Assembly: GCF_009870125.1 (NCBI RefSeq)
Contig: NC_046680.1
Coordinates: 22,401,501-22,465,500 of the forward strand
DNA from: Drosophila pseudoobscura
Taxonomy: Eukaryota > Arthropoda > Insecta > Diptera > Drosophilidae
Length of the DNA: 64,000 bases
Direction of reading: 5' to 3'
Made by a program: the position numbers and the translations under genes. The first letter of the stretch is position 1; every line of letters starts with the position of its first letter. The notes beneath the pieces were generated by a model that saw nothing but the letters and a program-made list of their open reading frames with translations, searched no databases and was not told the DNA's origin. Shown here in pieces: positions 36,766 through 47,790 of the stretch.

Positions 36766-39700
36766 CGAAAACATCCTGGAACAGAACCTCCTCTCCTTTT
36801 ACGAGACGATTCGCCAATCGATGGGTAGCATTATGGACCAGTCTTCATATTTTATTATTCTGGAATATTTCTATGTAAATGGCTTGGTTTTCCGCTTTCA
36901 ACTGCTGCATGTTGAATTATTTGTGTATGCCAGCGCATTGTGTAAATTCGAGACGAAATACTTTTACCAAGAAATCAGGCAGAGAGAAAGAAGGTCGAAT
37001 GCTCTTTTATGCTTAATTAAATTTCGTTTTGTCCTTCCGTTTGGTGTCTACGACTGTCGGGGTGCCAGGGGGGCGGGTGGCAGTGGGGGGAGGCCTAATT
37101 CAATTATGGTACCATTGTAAATATGATTTACACCCAACGACACTTCAGCCGGGTCGGCTTGGAGATGGAGGTGGCGGCGACTGCTCGTTTCGTGTACGCA
37201 CATTTGTGCGGCTAAAGGTCGTAAAAAAGCGACTTATACGGCATTCAGCAGAGACAGCGGCCACCCCCCCAATCAGCCTGCAGGCTGCGAATCATTCATG
37301 TGAATTGCAAGTGTCGCTCACGTTTGCTTCTGTGGGAGGTCGTAATTCAGTGGAGAGCACACAAGAGCAGAAGGAGCCGGGGCCCAGTCGTAAAGAAGCA
37401 GCAAAGATATGGGCCTGGCCTGTAGCAAATACGCGGGCCCGTACGCGTACGCGGATCGGGCCAGATCTGACTTTAGCTCCACTCTCTCCGCCAGCTGTGG
37501 CGCCCCCCAATTTATGCAATCCCAGCGAGGACAAGGCTTTGTTCGAGTGCCCAGTTTATTATTTGTCCATGCCCAGACACCCAAATATAGTCGTAGGCAG
37601 GGGCCAATCTGTGCCGAGACAACAGCACAGCAGAGGCGGCAGGCATTTGGATATACGTGAGTGAACCGAATAAGTGTGCTTTGTTTCTGTCTCTGAGGAT
37701 GCCCGAGCGGGTGGGGGCAGGGAGGGCCCTTTATGCCGCCTGCGATAATATTTAATCGCAAATTGGTGTTTACACTTTCGATGGGGAGTCGGGGTGCCCC
37801 GTCGGGGTGCCCCGTCGGGGTGATATGGGGCCAGAGATTGGCAGGGCTTAGGCATGACACTGCTCGGCACGGCATTGTTTTGTTTGCCCTGCACTTGGCT
37901 CTGGTTTTCCTGCCACAAACTGCTGCCGAAAATCTTTTGACACATTTTCGGTAGAGGGCCAAAGGTGCGGGGGGCCATTAGCATAACTATGGAATGTCAG
38001 GGACAACAAAAAGCCAACAAAAATTGTCAATTCTTGCAACTGGCACTGGCACTGGCACTGGCAGAATGTGGCTGTGGATCCTCTGTGGATCCTCCGCCTC
38101 GTCCTGTGCATGGCTGGAAAATATGCGTGTGCTGGAGCTGGAGCTGTGGCTGTAATTTATGTCGGGCGGATAAAAAACCAAAAACCAACAAAAAAATACA
38201 ATGAAAATGTTGTGGCATTCAACCAAGACCAAGAGTGAGTGTGACATCCATATACAGTTGCACAAAAACAAAAACAAACACAAATAGAAACAGAAATTGA
38301 AATTGAAATAGAAACACAGATACACACACGCACACACACCCAGAGAGGGGGAGAGGGAGAGAGAGGGAGAGAGTTGGGGGATGCGACGATGCGGAATGTT
38401 TATTTGCTGTAAAATTTGAGGAATGGCATGCAACGCTTATGAAATAGAATTTTTGCCACAGCAATGGAATGCCCCAGCAGCGCACAGGAGAACAGAACGA
38501 GGCATGCCGCAGCAGACCACTTCATGTAATAACTCCATTCGAGCCGTTGGCCAGCGGCAGGCCGAGCATTTTCGAGCACATGAATGCAAATTGCTTTAAA
38601 TGGCGAAATGGGAAATGGGAAATGCGAAATGTGATAGCATTCGGGTGGCGGCAAACATCAAAGCGAAATGCCCATTAAACATTCACCAGTTGAATTTTGT
38701 GGCATCAACAAGGGGCACAACGGAGTACGGATGTGTGCGTGTGTGTGTGCGTGGGCCTCTGATGTTGACGCATTTTGTTGCCCTGCTAATTTGACTTTAA
38801 TAAAACACATAACGCAATTATGCTGTTGCCCCAAGAAGCGCCAGTGCCCCCATCGACGGCGCTGCTTGGGCCGGGGTTCAATGGGTTCATCGAAGGGTTA
38901 CTCGGGCGCCTGCGGGCCCCCCAATGATTGATGGAAAGCAACGCAACAACCCCTCGAGTGCGAGGAGACTGTGGCTTTTTCGGTTAATGAATAATAATCA
39001 GGGGTCGGGGGTCGGGGTTCGTGGGTCGTGGGTCGGGGCAGGCCCATGCGCTGTCTGTGTGTGTGTGGTGTCGCATAGGCTCCTTCCTGTCTCCCCTGCC
39101 ACATGTTGAAAAGTGAATTCTGAGTCGTTAATTAATTAAATTGTCATAGCCCCTTGGGCGCCACGGTAACAATTGAGAAGTCTTCAGCTAGGTTGCCATT
39201 TGAACTCTAAACTCTCCCTCTCCCTCCCCCTCTCTCCTCTTTGAGTGCCACTTGCGGTGGCAAGGCGGCTTGCTCCAAAAAACTAATGAGTTCGGTTCGA
39301 CAGTACGTTAATTTTAACCGGAATTCACTGGCAGAAGCCAGCCCCCAGACACAGATATAGATACAGATACAGATACAGATATAGATACAAATACTATTCC
39401 GCTCACATATGTATTCACACTCGACCGACTGGCCAAGTGAATCATGCTCGAGCGATTCATTCATAAAAGCGAGTAAATAATTCAATTTAGATCGAATGCG
39501 TCAGCTTCTGCTAATTAAAAAACAACTAGAGGGCCACCGATGCACGAGGTATCGACGCGATGGTACCCTAAAATATGTAGCAAGCATTTTGGAAAATATA
39601 TAACTGCTTTCCCTTAGGTATGGACTTCCATTGATTGACATTTATTATGCTTCAATTGTTAATAAATAATAATTACCCCTACTTCCCAGGGTTTAGGGTT

Positions 39701-42700
39701 CGCCAGGAGAAACACTTCTTGTTTGTCTAAAGATTTCCCAGGGCCTGAGGTTCCCTTCGATGGCAGGGTATGCGGGTGGCGCATAAAACCCCGCGAAAAG
39801 AGTTGGCTGCACCCTGACTGTGTGTGTGTGTGTGTGTGACGTCATGAAGGTCAACAAACAAACAATCCATGGAGATCACCCAGCCACCAGCCCCCATCGA
39901 CGACGGCTGGTCAATTGAAGAGGTTAAATTGGTGTAGTGCCTCTCCCTCTCACTCTCCCCCTCTCTCTCCCCCTCTCTCTCTCTCCCTCTCTCTCTCCCC
40001 CTCTCTCTCTCTCTCTCTGTGTATTTGGGGTCAGGCTTAGTCATGTCCCCGGGGTGTTAATGCTAAGGCCCCAAAACGCCAGTGTGTGTGTGTGTGTGTG
40101 TGTACAGTTATGGCTGGCAATTATAATTTGAACAAATTATAAATTAATGCGTGCCGGTCATACGCCCGGTCGTCAGAGCATAATTGTAATTGTTGACTTG
40201 CGAGTGCTTCGAGGGCATGCGGGGCACGGCCTTAACGGGGTGGGGGGGAGGGGTGTGGCGTAGGGTTGTGGCGGGGTCTAAGAGCTCTGGAGAGTCGTCT
40301 GATTGTTGAAATTTAATCAGCAAATGCACTGAGTGTCCATGCGGGCCATCGTGTTGCGTTTTTCTGTCCTCGAACACCGCCGAACCTTGCCACAATTCAC
40401 CAATTAGGCGCGGTCAATCGAGCAGCCCATTGAAGGGTGTGTGTGTGTGTGTGTGTGTGTCTTAGCCGTCGGGCATTTAGCGCCTCGATGGGGCAACATT
40501 GTTCCCTTTTCAAAGGGGCAAGGTCCTGTTTGGGAGTACTCCTAATTACGCGTTCGCCTGCCCTCTGGTCAGCGGTTCATCCCGTTTGAAGCCGCAGTCA
40601 GTGCAAACCCACTCGTACTCCGTAGAGCCACCTCCGATTCACATTCCACATCAAAATTAGTCATCAGTGCATAAACCGAGGAGCATGCTTGTGTACCTCA
40701 GGGCTTGTATCTACTGAGGCGAAAATCAACGCCTTCAAAGATGGGTTTCATCTCAGAACAGAACTGTACTACTTCCTGGGGATGCTTTTCTCTCGGTGGA
40801 GCCATGGCATCCTGGTGCATCGATGTGCGGCTGGTCAGGAAGTCTTGCGGCTGCTTTCGCCCAGTGGGTGCTGACAGCTCATTAGGCCGCCACCGTGTGA
40901 GGCAGGCAGTGCAGGCAGTGCAGGCATCCGTCTTTAGGTCTTTTGCACCTTTCTGCCGCACCTGAAAGTGTGACAGTGAGGCGCGTGGTGGCCACCTCTT
41001 GGGCTGGTGCTTGGGCGTGGCACCCAACTGACAGATTTTGACAATGTGCGTCGGTCTGTGGATGCCTCGGCACTTGATGTCTGCCACTCCACGCCGCCTG
41101 CCGCCTGCCGCCTGCCGACTGCCGCCCGTTCGTTCAACCGCATCCGAACATGGAGAGTTGTCAACCAGTTGACAGGACATGGAAAAACAGCGTTAACCAC
41201 ATGTCCTGCCGAGTCTTAAGAGCCTTCCCTTTCCCCTCTCCTCCTCTCCTCCCCACCTCCTGCATGCCTCTGTGACAGTGGCAATCACTTGATTTGATGG
41301 CCCACAACTGCAGGAGCTGCTGCGGCAGCCACATAAAATGCAGTTTCCATTTTTGTGGAAATTTGTGTTGCACAAAAGTCGGTGCTGTGCCGTGCTCTGC
41401 TGTGCTGCTGTCCTCCCCCGCCGTAAGTTGTGGCATTTTTCAGGAGAATTAAGTTAATTAAAAAGTTGCAAGATTTGTGAAGTAATTATCATAAACAAGG
41501 CAACTGTGTGCCGCATCTTTGTCGGGGGACTCTACGCCAGCTCCTGTTCTGTGGTACCTGCCCTGCCTCCCCTTCCCCCTCCTGCTCCCCCTCCTGCTCC
41601 TGCCTTTGCTCTGTGGTTCGTCTTCTCCCAGTCGTTGATGGGTTCTCCCCGTTGTTGTTGGTGGCGCCTCTTCTCCCCGTGCGGATAAAGTTGGCTGCCA
41701 GGGAATATAAACACTTCAAGTCGTTCCGCCTGATGCGTTCAGCCAGCCACACGTGAGAGGAGGTGCTGGTGGTGCCACTTGCCAAAGGCAACTTCAAGGA
41801 TGCTCCGCTCCAAATCTGAGAGCCAAAGAGGGAGAGAAGCCAGAGGCAGCCCATAGAGAATGAATGCAGAATGGAATCAAGAGATATGTCAGATGGCAGT
41901 TGGCAGTGGCAGTAGCCGTAGCTGGCCATGTTCTGTGTGGCAGTTGCACAGTTGTACAGGCAGTGTGGCAGTGGCTGCACTGAGAAAAAATGAGCAACTA
42001 CGAGACAGAGGAACACACTCGCCACAGAACAAAGGAGACGGTGGAGGGGGGCGACGCACACACACACACACACACGTTGAGAACAGGTACAAAAGTGGAG
42101 CTAGCGGTAGCCACATCCACGTCAGCTGCAGTGGGGCGCCACACCCGCCCTCCCCAGCAGGCAGAAAGAAGTCATTGGAGCTCGTTGAGCCGACATTTTG
42201 TTATTGCCGACAGTTGCGGCCAGCGCTGGTGACACTTGAACATAACTGGGTTCTGGGCTCTGGGTTATGGGCTCTCGGTTCTCGGTTCTGGGCTCTGGAC
42301 CGCCTTTTGTGCCCCCGCTTGAGTGCACTGATTATGCACCAGGGAGCCCAAGAATCTCTCCCAGAAGGGGATTTACGGAGCGAGAGCGAGACAGTGGAGA
42401 GCCCCAACAGGGCGCGCTACGATTTACAGCCTCTTATATTTGTTGGGAGTGCAACTAGGGCTAAGAGACTCCTGCCTTAACATTGTTCGTATACTTAAAT
42501 AAACCTTTGACCTCGCAGATGATTAGACCTCAGTTTTGCTGATTTAGCTGTGCTCTAAGCTGATTGAACAGGTTTTCTTCAGCTATAAATAAACTGCAGA
42601 GTCAACAGTATTTGCATGCATTATTATTCATCTCTCGAACTGGAACCTATTGAAGTTTCTGCTCTCAATCGCCAAGCAAAATATGCGATTACACGCGGAG

Positions 42701-42804
42701 AAAAAGCCATGAGAGCCCCCGAATGTTTCCACTTCAATTTAAAAGTGTACATATGTATGTATATCTATTGGATTTGCTCCGAGATGGTAAATCGCAAAAG
42801 AAAG
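36766..42804. other. Non-coding, simple-repeat-rich
   Basis: No gene seen. Composition changes from about 37 kb: many CA/GT, CT and G-rich runs. Notable are TCGGGGTGCCCCG triplication at 37784-37822, CTGGCA repeats at 38040-38063, GATACA repeats at 39353-39387, TG tracts at 39819-39838, 40082-40103 and 40438-40460, and a CA tract at 42056-42074. This pattern fits introns and enhancers of a large developmental gene. Confidence 0.45.
39941..40019. repeat. CT/GA microsatellite
   Basis: About 80 bases of CTCTCCC/CTCTCT with few interruptions. GA tracts of this kind bind GAF or CLAMP in flies, so a regulatory role is possible. Confidence 0.8.
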
Positions 42805-42814
42805 TGTTCATCGT

Positions 42815-45118
42815 TGCATTCTCGTTTCTCACTTACCCACAATCTTTCTGTTCTTTTCTCATATTCTCGATTCTGTCGATTCTGATGAAGGGGATTCGAC
42901 GACTTCGAAGTTACGACAAAATCGCGAACGAAACGCATAAAATGATTTCCAATAAGAACACACCTTTTATGAATTAATTTCCCAATTGGTAATACCTCAC
43001 CCTATTATGAACTTCACTTGGAACGAGAGCACTCATTCCTTTTTGTTTCTCTTCTTCACTGCACTATCCCATCGTGGAGTGGGAAAGGGACAAAACTTGA
43101 CGAATTTTCAAGCACGCACATACACACATAGCTGGAACTCACGTGATCGAACGAAAAAAAAAAACATTTTAGATTATGGCACACGAAAAAAAATGAATTA
43201 TACAAAAATAATATGTTTTTCTACACATATATCAAACATTTTACACATATATCATACATTGCGGCACTTTTCCTTCTTAGATCTGAATTTTGTTCTCCAT
43301 TTCGCCGCTTTCTGCGCCCCCGCCCTTGATCAAACGCATTTTCCTGCATTAAAACACTTTTTTCTGCATTTATGTTTCATTATTGCACTAAATTTCACTA
43401 CACACATCTGCTGGGCAATTTTCCCGTTTGATTTTTCGACATTTTCCGGATTTTCACTGATTGAAGAGCGGAGCTGACTTAAACACGCGCGCTTTGACCG
43501 GGTGAAAAAATTTGAGTGACAGCGGTGCAAATGAGGTCATTCTATGCTCTTCTACTCCCACTCCTCTTCCTATTTGCACTCTCTCCCACTCACTCTCGGC
43601 TACTTTTGCTAATGCTATTCTCCACTCCTTGCTGTCTTTCTCTGTTACTGCAAAGGGTCACGTCATCAGTCTCTCCATTTCACTCCCACTCCCACGCTCT
43701 TTTGATCTCTCTTCGCAGTAGCATCGGAAGAAGACAAGGAGCATGATGAACTTACACAAGGTGGTCCGAGAGTCCGCTCTCGCAGCGCGCTCACTTTTCG
43801 GGTCTTCTTTTGCTCAAACATCAAACGCTCTCAACAGTGCTGAGCGTGAGACCCGAAAAAGAGTTAGAGTTAGACCACCTTGTGCACTTTCATCACGAGC
43901 AAAAGTGCCCGAAGCGAGCGTGGGAGAGAGAGAAAATAGGAAGAGGAGAAGGAGATCGAAGAACGCATTTGCACCGCTCTCACTCAAATTTTTTCACCCG
44001 GCAAAAGCACGCGTTTCTAAGTCAGCTCCGCGTTTCAATCCGGAAAATGGTGAAAAATCCATCGGGAAAATTGTCGCGCAGGTGTGTGAAGTGAAGTTTA
44101 GCGTAGTGATGAAGTGATTATATAAAAAAATGGGTGTTTTAGTGCAAGATAGACTGTTGAATAAATGCGGGGGCGCAAAAGCGGCATAATGGCGGCATAA
44201 ATGCAGGTCAACGAAGGAAAAGTGCCGCAATTTTTGATAAATGTACATATATGCTACATACATATGTACATATTTGTAGGCAAACATATTATTTTTGCAT
44301 AAATTGTTTTTTTCATGTGTGAAAATCGAATCTGTGTTACTCTTTCGTTATTTCGCCTTTTCGTTTCCTTCTTCGTTTTCGCAAAAGTACCAAAAGCGAG
44401 CGTGGGAGTGAGAGAAAATACAGGAATGTAGGAAGGGGAGTGGAGATCGAAGAGAAAGATCGCGTTTCTAAGTCAACTCCGCGTTTATATCCGTGAAAAT
44501 GCGGAAAATGGTGGAAAATCAAACGGGAAAATTGTCGCGCAGATGTGTGAAGTGAAGTTTAGTGCAGTAATAAAATATAAATGCAGAAAAAAGGGTTATT
44601 TAATGCACGAAAATGCGTTTGAATAACGGCAGGTCGCAGAAGCTGGCAAAATGGAGAAAAAAATGCAAAACTACTAATGTTTGATATATGTACATATGTA
44701 TGTATGTATGTGCACAAAAACACATTTTTTTTGCATATTTATTTTTTTCTTGTGCCAAAATCTAAAATGTTTTTTGTTCGATCACGTGAGTTCCAGTTAT
44801 GTGTGTGTGTGCGTGCTTGAAAATTCGTCAAGTTTTGTCCCTTTCCCACTCCATGATGAGATAGTGCAGTGAAGGAGAGAAGCAAAAAGGAATGAGTGCT
44901 CTCGTTCCAAGTGAAATTCATAATAGGGTGAGGCATTACCAATTAGGAAATTAATGCCTAAAATGTGTGTTCTTATTGGACATTATTTCGTGCGTTTCGT
45001 TTGCGGTTTGGTCGCAACTTCGGAGTCATCGAATCCCCATTCAGCAGAATCGACAGAATCGAGAATATGAGAAAAGAACAGAGAGATTATGGGTAAGTGA
45101 GAAAAGAGAATGTTTTCT
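42815..45118. mobile_element. Foldback element with long inverted arms
   Basis: Bases 42815-43820 and 43820-45118 are imperfect reverse complements over most of their length. Anchors: TTTCTCACTTACCCA (42826) with TGGGTAAGTGAGAAA (45090); CACGTGATCGAAC near 43141 with GATCACGTGAGTTCCAG near 44780; TGAGTGACAGCGGTGCAAATG near 43512 with its complement near 43968; CACAAGGTGGTC (43755) with GACCACCTTGTG (43873). The centre is near 43.82 kb. The right arm carries an extra direct repeat of about 0.4 kb. No transposase ORF is visible, so this is a non-autonomous foldback element of the FB/Galileo style (the latter P superfamily). Its family cannot be named by eye. I did not identify a target-site duplication. 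Confidence 0.8.
43890..44720 (+). repeat. Tandem duplication inside the foldback right arm
   Basis: Two diverged copies about 0.46-0.48 kb apart, roughly 43890-44270 and 44370-44720. Both contain AAGCGAGCGTGGGAG, GTTTCTAAGTCARCTCCGCGTTT, GGGAAAATTGTCGCGCAG and GTGTGAAGTGAAGTTTAG, in the same order. The left arm has only one counterpart. Confidence 0.75.
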
Positions 45119-45359
45119 CTAACGCAACGTTGTAGCGCATTAATATAGGTATTTTCACCATGGTGCAGCGCAGTCGGCTCTCTGCTGGCGATTTGATACC
45201 AAAATAATACTTTTATGAGGGACCAACTGGTTCTTGCATTTAATTTGTATATAATACCCATACCAAAAACGAAAACAAAGGAGGTCCACAATCCCCCGAG
45301 CTGCATATTTCTTTTCTGGTTTTGACAAATTACCGAATAATCCCAAATATTTAATGTTT

Positions 45360-45545
45360 TCCAGTCTCAATGTCCCATAAAGCATCAGCATCATTAGCCA
45401 AGTCGATATAGCCATGTCTGTCTGTCCGTTTGTCCGTTTGTCCATGTGCGCGCTCTGGTTGATGGGAGTATCGGGTATAAATGTAGAGTCGCGGCCGTAG
45501 CTGCGATTGGCAAAGTTCCCCCTCGTTCAAATATGGGTTTGTGTC
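45360..45545 (+). mobile_element. DINE-1-like repeat fragment
   Basis: CATCAGCATCATTAGCCAAGTCGATATAGCCATGTCTGTCTGTCC joins almost directly to GGGAGTATCGGGTATAAATGTAGAGTCGCGG..GGCAAAGTTCCCCCTCGTT. The 5' and 3' blocks of the 2385-3400 element are present and the middle is deleted. It lies between the foldback element and the P450 promoter. Confidence 0.65.
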
Positions 45546-45948
45546 TCCTTACTATGCCGTTTTTCTCTGAGTGTACATTCAGAGCTCTCATCGAACTGAT
45601 GCCATTTTTAATGCTATTTTTCAAGGACCATAAAAGATGGAATGTTTCTGCCACCAATCAAGGGTATTAAAGGCCTCTCTGTGGTCGAGTTTCCAGTTAT
45701 CAAAGTCATGTCTCTCTGCCATGGCAATTTCTGGGCGACTGAACGAATCACGGTGATTGAGTGGGAACACGGTCCGTAACAGGCGAATGCTCGATAAGAG
45801 GCCCCCTCGAAATGCAAGTCATGATTGGTAGCAGGTTTTGCGTTTGTTTTGCTCTCGTGTTTCGCTTTGGCTTAGTCTCTGTCTCTGTCGCTCTCGCTCT
45901 CCCTTCCTCCCTTCCACCCTGTTCTCGACTTTGATGATAAGGTGGGTC

Positions 45949-45985
45949 TATAAAAAACCTGACTACAGGCCACGGAGATTCAGTT
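45949..45985 (+). promoter_or_regulatory. TATA box and Inr of the Cyp12d1-type P450
   Basis: TATAAAAAA at 45949-45957 and initiator TTCAGTTG with its A at 45982, spacing 33 bases. The predicted 5' UTR is only 27 nt. A sharp TATA/Inr promoter is typical of inducible detoxification genes. Confidence 0.75.
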
Positions 45986-46008
45986 GTTTGTCGAGTGGCG
46001 CTGCGAGA

Positions 46009-47710
46009 ATGAATGCTTGGCAGAGTCTGACGCGACGCCTGGCCGTCGCCACAGGCCCCATTCGATCGTTGAGAGGGGCTTCGGCCCAGGCACAGGCCCA
46101 ACGGAGTGTCGAGGATGTGGAGGCACGCCCCTTCAGCGAGGTGCCGCGGCCCGGCAGGCTGCAGTTCATGCGGAGCTTCATGCCCGGCGGGGAGTTCAGC
46201 GACGCCTCCATTGTGGAGTTCTCGATGGGCATGCGGCGCCGGTACGGGGACATCTTCATCCTGCCAGGGATGTTCGGACGCAAGGACTGGGTGGTGACGT
46301 TCAACACCGGCGATATTGCCACTGCGTTCCGCAACGAGGGGGCGTGGCCGCATCGCGAGGCCTTCGACTCGATTGTGCACTTCCGGCAGCACATTCGGCC
46401 AGACGTCTATGGGAGAACCCTGGGGCTGACGGTGGGGTAAGTAGGCCCCGCCCCAAGTGTGCCCGCTTTGGCGATTGGAATCTAATCGGAAGGGTTTTTT
46501 CTCTGCAGGCAGGGGGAGGACTGGGGCAAGATGCGCTCCGCCGTCAATCCGATCTTCATGCAGCCCAGGGGCCTCCGGATGTACTTCGAGCCGCTCTCCA
46601 ACATCAACAACGAGTTCATCGAGCGGTAAGGGTAGCTCCCCCGAGCGGCTTGTCTCTTCGCCCAGAGTAATGTGAGATCCTCCCGCTAGCATCAAGGAGA
46701 TACGCGATCCGAGCACCCTGGAGGTGCCCAGCAACTTCAACGACGAGATGCAGCGCCTGATCTTCGAGTCGCTGGCTCTGGTGTCGTTCGATCGGCAGAT
46801 GGGGATCATCCGGAAGCACAGGGACAACCCCGACGCCCTGGCCCTCTTCCGCACCTCGAGGGACATATTCCGCTACACCTTCCAGCTGGACGTCCAGCCA
46901 TCGGCCTGGAAGATCGTCTCCACGCCCACCTACCGCAAGATGATGCGCACCCTCAACGAGAGCCTGGACGTGGCCCAGCGCGTGCTCGCGGAGTCGCAGC
47001 AGCTCCTGGAGCAGCGGCGCCGGGCCGGCGAGCAGGTGAGCAGCCACAGCATGCTGCAGCGCCTCATGGACATCGATCCCAAGCTGGCCCTCATCATGGG
47101 CCTGGAAATCCTGTTCGCGGGCGTGGATGCCACGGCCACGCTGCTCTCCGCCGTGCTGCTCACCCTGGCCAAGCATCCGGAGAAGCAGCACAAGCTGCGG
47201 GCGGAGGTGCGCCAGGTGATGCCCTCGAAGGAGTCGCTGCTCAACGAGGAGACCATGAGGGACATGCCCTACCTGCGGGCCGTGATCAAGGAGACGCTCC
47301 GCTTCTACCCCAACGGCCTGGGCACCCTGCGCAGCTGCCCCACCGGCGTCACCCTCTCGGGCTACGCGGTGCCCCCGGGCACCCCCGTCCTGCTCGCCGC
47401 CAACGCCCTCATGAAGGACCCCGCCCACTACCCGCGCCCCGACGAGTTCCTGCCCGAGCGCTGGCTGCGCGATCCCCAGTCCGGCCAGAAGATGCAGGCC
47501 AGCCCCTTCACCTTCCTGCCCTTCGGCTTTGGGCCGCGCATGTGCCTCGGCAAGCGCGTGGTGGACCTCGAGGTGGAGACCAGCGTGGCCAAGCTCATAC
47601 GCAACTTCCACGTGGAGTTCCTGCACGATGCCTCGAGGCCCTACAAGACGCTCTTCGTGATGGAGCCAGCCATAGACTTTCGCTTCAGGTTCACAGACAT
47701 CCAGGAGTGA
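46009..47710 (+). CDS. Cyp12d1: Mitochondrial cytochrome P450, Cyp12d1 orthologue
   Basis: Heme-thiolate monooxygenase of the mitochondrial CYP12 clade; in D. melanogaster Cyp12d1 is xenobiotic-inducible and linked to insecticide tolerance. Exons 46009..46436, 46509..46625 and 46690..47710 (521 aa, usual for the family); introns of 72 and 64 nt with GTAAGT/GCAG and GTAAGG/CTAG ends. The N-terminus (MNAWQSLTRRLAVATGPIRS) is basic with no membrane anchor, as expected for a mitochondrial presequence. FMPGGEF, MFGRKDWV and MQPRGLRMY are strongly Cyp12d1-like. Further motifs are I-helix AGVDATAT (about 325), ExxR as KETLR (E383/R386), LPERW (about 436) and heme loop PFGFGPRMCLGKR with the ligand Cys467. 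It is a single copy here; D. melanogaster has a d/p pair. GC-rich codon use contrasts with the AT-richer flanks. Confidence 0.96.
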
Positions 47711-47784
47711 GAGGATCGCATGCTCCGGTGCAACCCCCTCCTCATGGGCACGCCTTTGCTGCTCGATAAGATTAGAGTACTTCC

Positions 47785-47790
47785 AATAAA
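47785..47790 (+). terminator. Poly(A) signal of the Cyp12d1-type P450
   Basis: AATAAA, 75 bases past the stop codon and followed by a TCCC/ATCGATAG stretch. With the promoter it gives a compact transcript of about 1.8 kb. Confidence 0.65.

Noticed and set aside
37029..37984. Overlapping open frames of about 210 codons on both strands
   Set aside because: GC-rich intronic DNA with mirror open frames on opposite strands; no recognisable protein.
39941..40019. Possible CRISPR-like or structured array
   Set aside because: It is a plain CT microsatellite; no spaced direct repeats with unique spacers exist anywhere in the window, and the organism is an insect.
41860..42480. 206-codon plus-strand open frame
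   Set aside because: It runs through a CA microsatellite and repeated GGGCTCTGG text; no domain and no gene-like codon pattern.
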